Positions 60,069 through 64,000 of a stretch of 64,000 nt of DNA are shown here, piece by piece. This DNA is from Bacteroidota bacterium (GTDB taxonomy: Bacteria; Bacteroidota; Bacteroidia; Chitinophagales; Chitinophagaceae): contig JAFAEM010000005.1 in the NCBI GenBank assembly GCA_023424015.1, positions 1-64,000 on the forward strand. The letters are read 5' to 3'. Position numbers and translations under genes: made by a program. The notes under the pieces were generated by a model. It did no database searches. It was given only the letters and a program-made list of their open reading frames with translations, and had not been told where the DNA came from. Position 1 is the stretch's first letter; every line of letters begins with the position of its first letter.

Positions 60069-62489
60069 TTATTCGATTCTTAACAATTCTGAATTCCCAC
60101 CATTCATATTTAGCAAAATCTTCGTTGCCTTATTATCGGCACCTTTCTCAAAACGCAGCCGGGCATTGATCTTCTTAATAACAAACTCGCTTTCCGAAAC
60201 TGGATGTAATTGTAATCTGGACTGGTCGTTTGGATGAGCGTAGTATTTCCCATTCTCTTCTAAAATAGTCACAACAGTATTGGCATCGAGTCTATATTTA
60301 CCAACGTACTGGTTAAACACGGACGGGTGCATTTCAACGATCTTCTCCTCAGCCAGTTTTTCTGCCCTCAATTCCTGGCCACCCTGGTAAAACATCGCAT
60401 GATCTATCACACCCAATTCACCTTTCATGAATTTTACTTTAGCTTCTACCACCTTCCAGAAAAATTCGTGTTCGGCAGCGGGAAAAATTTCGAATTTGGG
60501 CTGACCAGTCAACTGGGCAAACAACTTTTCTCCCTCGGTGGAAAATGTCATCACACCAATATTCCCCAGCTGATAACGACCAGTGTATTGCTCCAGGTTA
60601 CCAGGCTTAATTCTGGCAACAGCATAGGAGGTTTGTGCTTCCATTTTATCCCACAAAAAAGCCTCAGCTATTTTCTCCGGACTAAAATTTACCTGCGGAT
60701 CAGAGGTATTGGTAAACATTACCACGGTGAGCTTGTCTTCAGGATAATAGACCAACTGTGTCAGGAATCCATGTAACCCCCCGCTGTGCCCGATGGCATC
60801 AACACCACGGTATTTATACATGGCAAGTCCATACCCATATTTGGGCGATGCCTGTTCTCCGCTATTCAGCACTACGGGTGTAATCGTGGCCCTGTAACTT
60901 TCCTCACTTAGCACCTGACCACTATGCAGGGCCCGGTTCCATTTCAACAGATCATCCAATGTTGAATACATGGCACCTGCAGCGCCTGCCCAGGACATGT
61001 CCCAGTTCAAGCTTTCTTCAAATTTATTCTCATTGGTACGAGAATATCCTTTTGCTTCCCTGTCCAGTTTAATACCCGCGTAGTGTACACCGGTATTTTT
61101 CATCTGTAGGGGATCAAAAAAAGTTTCTTTGAGGAAATCACCATATGACTTTCCCGAAACCTTGCTAATAATATAACCCAGTAGAAAATATCCGGAGTTA
61201 TTGTACTGATACCGCTCCCCGGGATTAAAATCATAGGGATCATTTATAAAAAAAGCGAGCAGTGAATCAGGTGTAATAGTTTTTGTGACACGGTTTATAA
61301 ACTCAGCCTTACCGGTATAACTATGAATACCCGAAGTGTGTGTAAGCAGGTGATGGATAGTAACCTCATCTCCTCTTGGAAAATCAGGGATAAACTTGGT
61401 TAATTTGTCTTTCACACTTAGCAGGCCTTTTTCCTGCAACTTCATGATTGCACAGGCTGTAAACTGTTTGGTGACCGACCCTATGCGAAATTTTGTTTCG
61501 GGTGTAACGCGGGCTTTCGCCGCCATGTTAGCATAGCCAAAACCTTTCCTATACACCAACTTGCCATCCTTCGCCACCAGGACGGCCATGCCCGGTGAAG
61601 GCTTATCATTTAAGGAACTATAAAATTGATCGGTGAGTGTTTCTCCAGGTGGTACGGGCTTATCAGCAGCGCCTTTTTCCAATAAAAACTGCGCTACTTC
61701 CTTTCTCCCCCCAACCTTGGCTGCTACAACAGGCAATAAGCCATTCTCGTCAGCCATGTTTAGATTGGCGCCATGGTCGGCCAGCATTTTCACCTTATCC
61801 AACGCGCCCCATGCGGAAGCTTTGGTTAGTTGCTGCGCCAGCGCTTTTTTATCCAGAAGTCTGGCAGTGAACCCCCATCCTCCCCTCATGTCCTGGACCT
61901 TCAACAAAATCTGGTTACTGCCTTTTTCAAGTTCAAGGGGTATCAGATCATTGTCTTTTTCAATGCCACGTGGTGTCCAATTCTCATGCACCAGTTTACC
62001 GTTATGCCACACTTTAATACCGTCATCGCTCCCCACCGTAAGCATAACTCTCATTGGCTGATTTGCTTTTATCTCCGCCAGTGCATATGCGTACGCGAAA
62101 TCTTTTTTACCAAAAATGCTGTCAAGGTCGATAATATCGTTGTTCTGGGATACCTGTTTCCATCTGAGATGATTCTCCGCAGATATCAACGCCAATAAAG
62201 GCTGACCAGCTACCACTTTAAGATTGGCAGTAAAATCAGCTTTGAAGGCCTCTTCCTGCACCTGGTCTTCCGGTGCAATCGAATCATTAGTTACAGTAAA
62301 TGGACCCGCCACCAACCAGTGCTGCATGAATTTTCCAGCCGTAATAAGTCCATAACTGGCTTTCCCATATCCACCGGAGGTATTTTGCTTCGCAGCCTGC
62401 GTAAAAGCAAGATCCGGTTTTAGGATCAGGATAAATATAGCCAGATAGAAAAATGAGGAGAGTCTCCCAAATGCAGCCCTGGTGTCCAT
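60069..62489 (-). CDS. Beta-lactamase-fold serine hydrolase fused to ankyrin repeats
   Basis: An 806-residue exported protein with signal and several domains: a carbohydrate-binding/PA14-like beta domain (about 40-235: VTNDSIAPED ... IKVWHNGKLVHENW), two ankyrin-type repeats (about 235-285: GALDKVKMLADHGANLNMADENGLLPVVAAKVGGRKEVAQFLLEKGA), a class C beta-lactamase-like domain (about 300-630) with S-x-x-K in IGSVTKQFTACAIMK, Y-x-N in YNNSGYFLLG and H-x-G in IGHSGGLHGF, and two C-terminal beta domains of DUF3471 type. Likely a periplasmic esterase or peptidase; not an antibiotic-resistance enzyme by default. Confidence 0.87.
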   Translation of the reverse strand: MDTRAAFGRLSSFFYLAIFILILKPDLAFTQAAKQNTSGGYGKASYGLITAGKFMQHWLVAGPFTVTNDSIAPEDQVQEEAFKADFTANLKVVAGQPLLALISAENHLRWKQVSQNNDIIDLDSIFGKKDFAYAYALAEIKANQPMRVMLTVGSDDGIKVWHNGKLVHENWTPRGIEKDNDLIPLELEKGSNQILLKVQDMRGGWGFTARLLDKKALAQQLTKASAWGALDKVKMLADHGANLNMADENGLLPVVAAKVGGRKEVAQFLLEKGAADKPVPPGETLTDQFYSSLNDKPSPGMAVLVAKDGKLVYRKGFGYANMAAKARVTPETKFRIGSVTKQFTACAIMKLQEKGLLSVKDKLTKFIPDFPRGDEVTIHHLLTHTSGIHSYTGKAEFINRVTKTITPDSLLAFFINDPYDFNPGERYQYNNSGYFLLGYIISKVSGKSYGDFLKETFFDPLQMKNTGVHYAGIKLDREAKGYSRTNENKFEESLNWDMSWAGAAGAMYSTLDDLLKWNRALHSGQVLSEESYRATITPVVLNSGEQASPKYGYGLAMYKYRGVDAIGHSGGLHGFLTQLVYYPEDKLTVVMFTNTSDPQVNFSPEKIAEAFLWDKMEAQTSYAVARIKPGNLEQYTGRYQLGNIGVMTFSTEGEKLFAQLTGQPKFEIFPAAEHEFFWKVVEAKVKFMKGELGVIDHAMFYQGGQELRAEKLAEEKIVEMHPSVFNQYVGKYRLDANTVVTILEENGKYYAHPNDQSRLQLHPVSESEFVIKKINARLRFEKGADNKATKILLNMNGGNSELLRIE

Positions 62490-62579
62490 GTTGATTGATT
62501 TGTATGGAATTTACTAAATAAATCCTATGCCGGACACCCGGAGTTTCAAATTGCTATTTATTTAACGATTGTGATCGTT

Positions 62580-63248
62580 TCATCCAATCACAAAACGGCT
62601 GGTGCTTTTCCATCCATTACCAAAAAAATTAACAAAATAAATCCCCTCCTTCAGCGAAGGGATAGCTACCGGTATTAAATCACGTGCTCCGTTCAGGTCT
62701 TTTGCGAACACTTCGATTCCGGAAGTGGAAACGATAGTAAGACGCTCAACCGGGAAACTCGCCTGGACATTCATTACATTACCCTCGATCAAATTTCCCT
62801 GCAACTGAACAGGTGACACCGTAACTCCCTTCGGCATGATCGCGCCGGAATGCACCCAGCTGCCCTGGCCATTCTCTGTGCTCACGCGATACAACAATGG
62901 GCTGCTATCCCGGATATAATGTCGGTATTGATAAAGTCCGTTATGACCCATCACATTTTCACTACGAATAAAGTTGACGCCGTCAAAACTATATTCCACT
63001 ACAAACTTATTGTTGGAAGCATTTTCCCCCGCCTGCCATTGTACTACATTGTACCCATCATTTTGAATCACCTGGAATGAAGACAGGTTAAAGCTGTTGA
63101 ACTGCCTGGCGGTTTCAGGACGGGTATTATCTTTCTGGGTAATGACATGTTGCTGCGCCGAAAGCGTCGTTGAAAAAAATAACACAATGACAAGCGCTGT
63201 CAACTTTATATAAGAGCCCAGGGTGTTCCGCAAATTATTCTGTTTCAT
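62580..63248 (-). CDS. Exported protein with T9SS-like C-terminal domain
   Basis: A 222-residue protein with signal YIKLTALVIVLFFSTTLSAQ. The middle has a fibronectin-like segment (VVQWQAGENASNNKFVVEYSFDGVNFIRSENV and YRHYIRDSSPLLYRVSTENGQ) of the kind that precedes sorting domains, and the end (SFPVERLTIVSTSGIEVFAKDLNG ... SLKEGIYFVNFFGNGWKSTSRFVIG) looks like a degenerate T9SS type A domain. Possibly secreted. It is small for such proteins, so it could be a truncated surface protein, though both ends look intact. Confidence 0.75.
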   Translation of the reverse strand: MKQNNLRNTLGSYIKLTALVIVLFFSTTLSAQQHVITQKDNTRPETARQFNSFNLSSFQVIQNDGYNVVQWQAGENASNNKFVVEYSFDGVNFIRSENVMGHNGLYQYRHYIRDSSPLLYRVSTENGQGSWVHSGAIMPKGVTVSPVQLQGNLIEGNVMNVQASFPVERLTIVSTSGIEVFAKDLNGARDLIPVAIPSLKEGIYFVNFFGNGWKSTSRFVIG

Positions 63249-63490
63249 GGCACATTTCTTTTCTCATATACTTTTAAACAAATAGGATGCCTGCGGGCAT
63301 CTCTCTCGCAGGACCAACATCTACAGGTATTTAAGTAGTGACAGGCTCATTTCACCCGGTGGACTTTTTGCCCATTCATTTCCACAAAATGCGGTGGCAG
63401 CTACCAGCCAAAATTGCAGGACATAAAAAATTTCCGGTAACGACAGCAGATGATTTAATTTTAAGGCTAAGACATTTCAAAAAATTCACT

Positions 63491-64000
63491 ATGCCTCAAA
63501 TACCTGCCGCTATCCAGCAATATCTTGATAAGCCTTACGAACTATCACACGACCAGGTTTCATTTTACCAGGAAAATGGATATATCAAACTCAAAAATGT
63601 GTTACCGAATGAAGTGATCATGTTTTTAAATGATACGATCTCGGCTGAAGTAGTAAGACTTAATACACAACACCTTCCTATCGAACAAAGAGATACCTAT
63701 GGTAAAGCGTTTTTGCAAATCATGAATATCTGGACCAAGTCGAAGCCGGTCAAACAAATTGTATTCGGAAAGCGTCTCGCGAAAATCGCAGCCGACCTGA
63801 TGGAAGTGAATGGTGTAAGACTCTATCATGACCAGGCCCTGTTTAAAGAAGCCGGTGGTGGTCATACGCCCTGGCATGCCGATCAATACTACTGGCCTTT
63901 ATCCTCAGATAATACCGTCACCGCCTGGATACCACTTCAACAGACAGGCCTGGAGCTGGGACCACTGGAGTTTAGTGCCAAAAGTCAGCAACTACAGGAA
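63491..64000 (+). CDS. Phytanoyl-CoA dioxygenase-family protein (3'-truncated by window)
   Basis: 170 codons from ATG 63491 open to the window end with no stop. The frame starts MPQIPAAIQQYLDKPYELS, and the iron-binding H-x-D is in GGHTPWHADQYYWP (His129, Asp131), followed by VTAWIPLQQTGLELGPLEF. This is the fold of Fe(II)/2-oxoglutarate oxygenases acting on lipids, secondary metabolites or small acids; the distal His and the Arg for 2-oxoglutarate lie beyond the edge. Upstream 63249-63490 is non-coding. Confidence 0.85.
   Translation, partial: MPQIPAAIQQYLDKPYELSHDQVSFYQENGYIKLKNVLPNEVIMFLNDTISAEVVRLNTQHLPIEQRDTYGKAFLQIMNIWTKSKPVKQIVFGKRLAKIAADLMEVNGVRLYHDQALFKEAGGGHTPWHADQYYWPLSSDNTVTAWIPLQQTGLELGPLEFSAKSQQLQE

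Overview
The window reads as a chromosomal segment of a Bacteroidota bacterium, most likely from the Chitinophagaceae or a close relative. This rests on four things seen in the sequence: -7 promoter elements of the form TAnnTTTG, type IX secretion (T9SS) sorting domains at protein C-termini, Bacteroidota-specific families (DUF6089-like, DUF5683-like, DUF2911-like, DUF4397-like), and a parA-parB-DUF5683-dapB gene order. No rRNA, tRNA, CRISPR array, intact insertion sequence or prophage was recognised. Most genes are housekeeping or cell-envelope genes; the unusual content is mainly in the intergenic DNA.

Layout. 0-5.9 kb: a Crp/Fnr-type regulator divergent from NADP-isocitrate dehydrogenase, a GNAT acetyltransferase, S-adenosylhomocysteinase with a clear terminator, and a lytic transglycosylase. 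5.9-16.3 kb: a Tat-exported phospholipase C, an outer-membrane protein, a four-gene envelope operon (PAP2 phosphatase, histidine phosphatase lipoprotein, two unknown exported proteins), a YbjQ/M48 protease pair and an S1/P1 nuclease. 16.4-20.6 kb: a tightly coupled cluster of M42 peptidase, a small membrane protein of 56 residues, a methyltransferase with a NoeA-like N-terminus and a membrane sulfatase-like enzyme. 20.6-28.9 kb: Lon, two beta-barrel or exported proteins, a membrane metallophosphoesterase, then a decayed region with two pseudogenes around an intact PD40 lipoprotein. 29-35.2 kb: parA, parB, DUF5683, dapB and a TPR histidine kinase/LuxR response regulator pair. 35.5-38 kb: DUF2911 and TlpA proteins. 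38-45.9 kb: a complete trp operon on the minus strand (trpE-G-D-C-F-F-B-lipoprotein-A) preceded by a leader peptide with three consecutive Trp codons and an intrinsic terminator, a textbook-style attenuator. 46-64 kb: small enzymes, an S9 peptidase, a sugar-phosphate isomerase-like protein, surface proteins, exonuclease III, an ankyrin/beta-lactamase fusion and a truncated phytanoyl-CoA dioxygenase-like gene at the edge.

Intergenic repeats. Several intergenic regions hold short tandem repeats of a fixed unit length. Five loci have 7-bp units (1-191, 8460-8603, 29930-29971, 35262-35361, 36664-36838) and two have 10-bp units (15432-15797, 25110-25320). Several are arranged head-to-head so that the two arms are reverse complements and would form long hairpins in RNA or single-stranded DNA. 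The unit sequence differs between loci while the period and the convergent design persist. There is also a triple 31-bp palindromic repeat at about 106-bp spacing (54934-55176). The repeats, the trp attenuator with its duplicated trpF and embedded lipoprotein gene, and the unlisted small membrane protein gene are the parts most worth follow-up.
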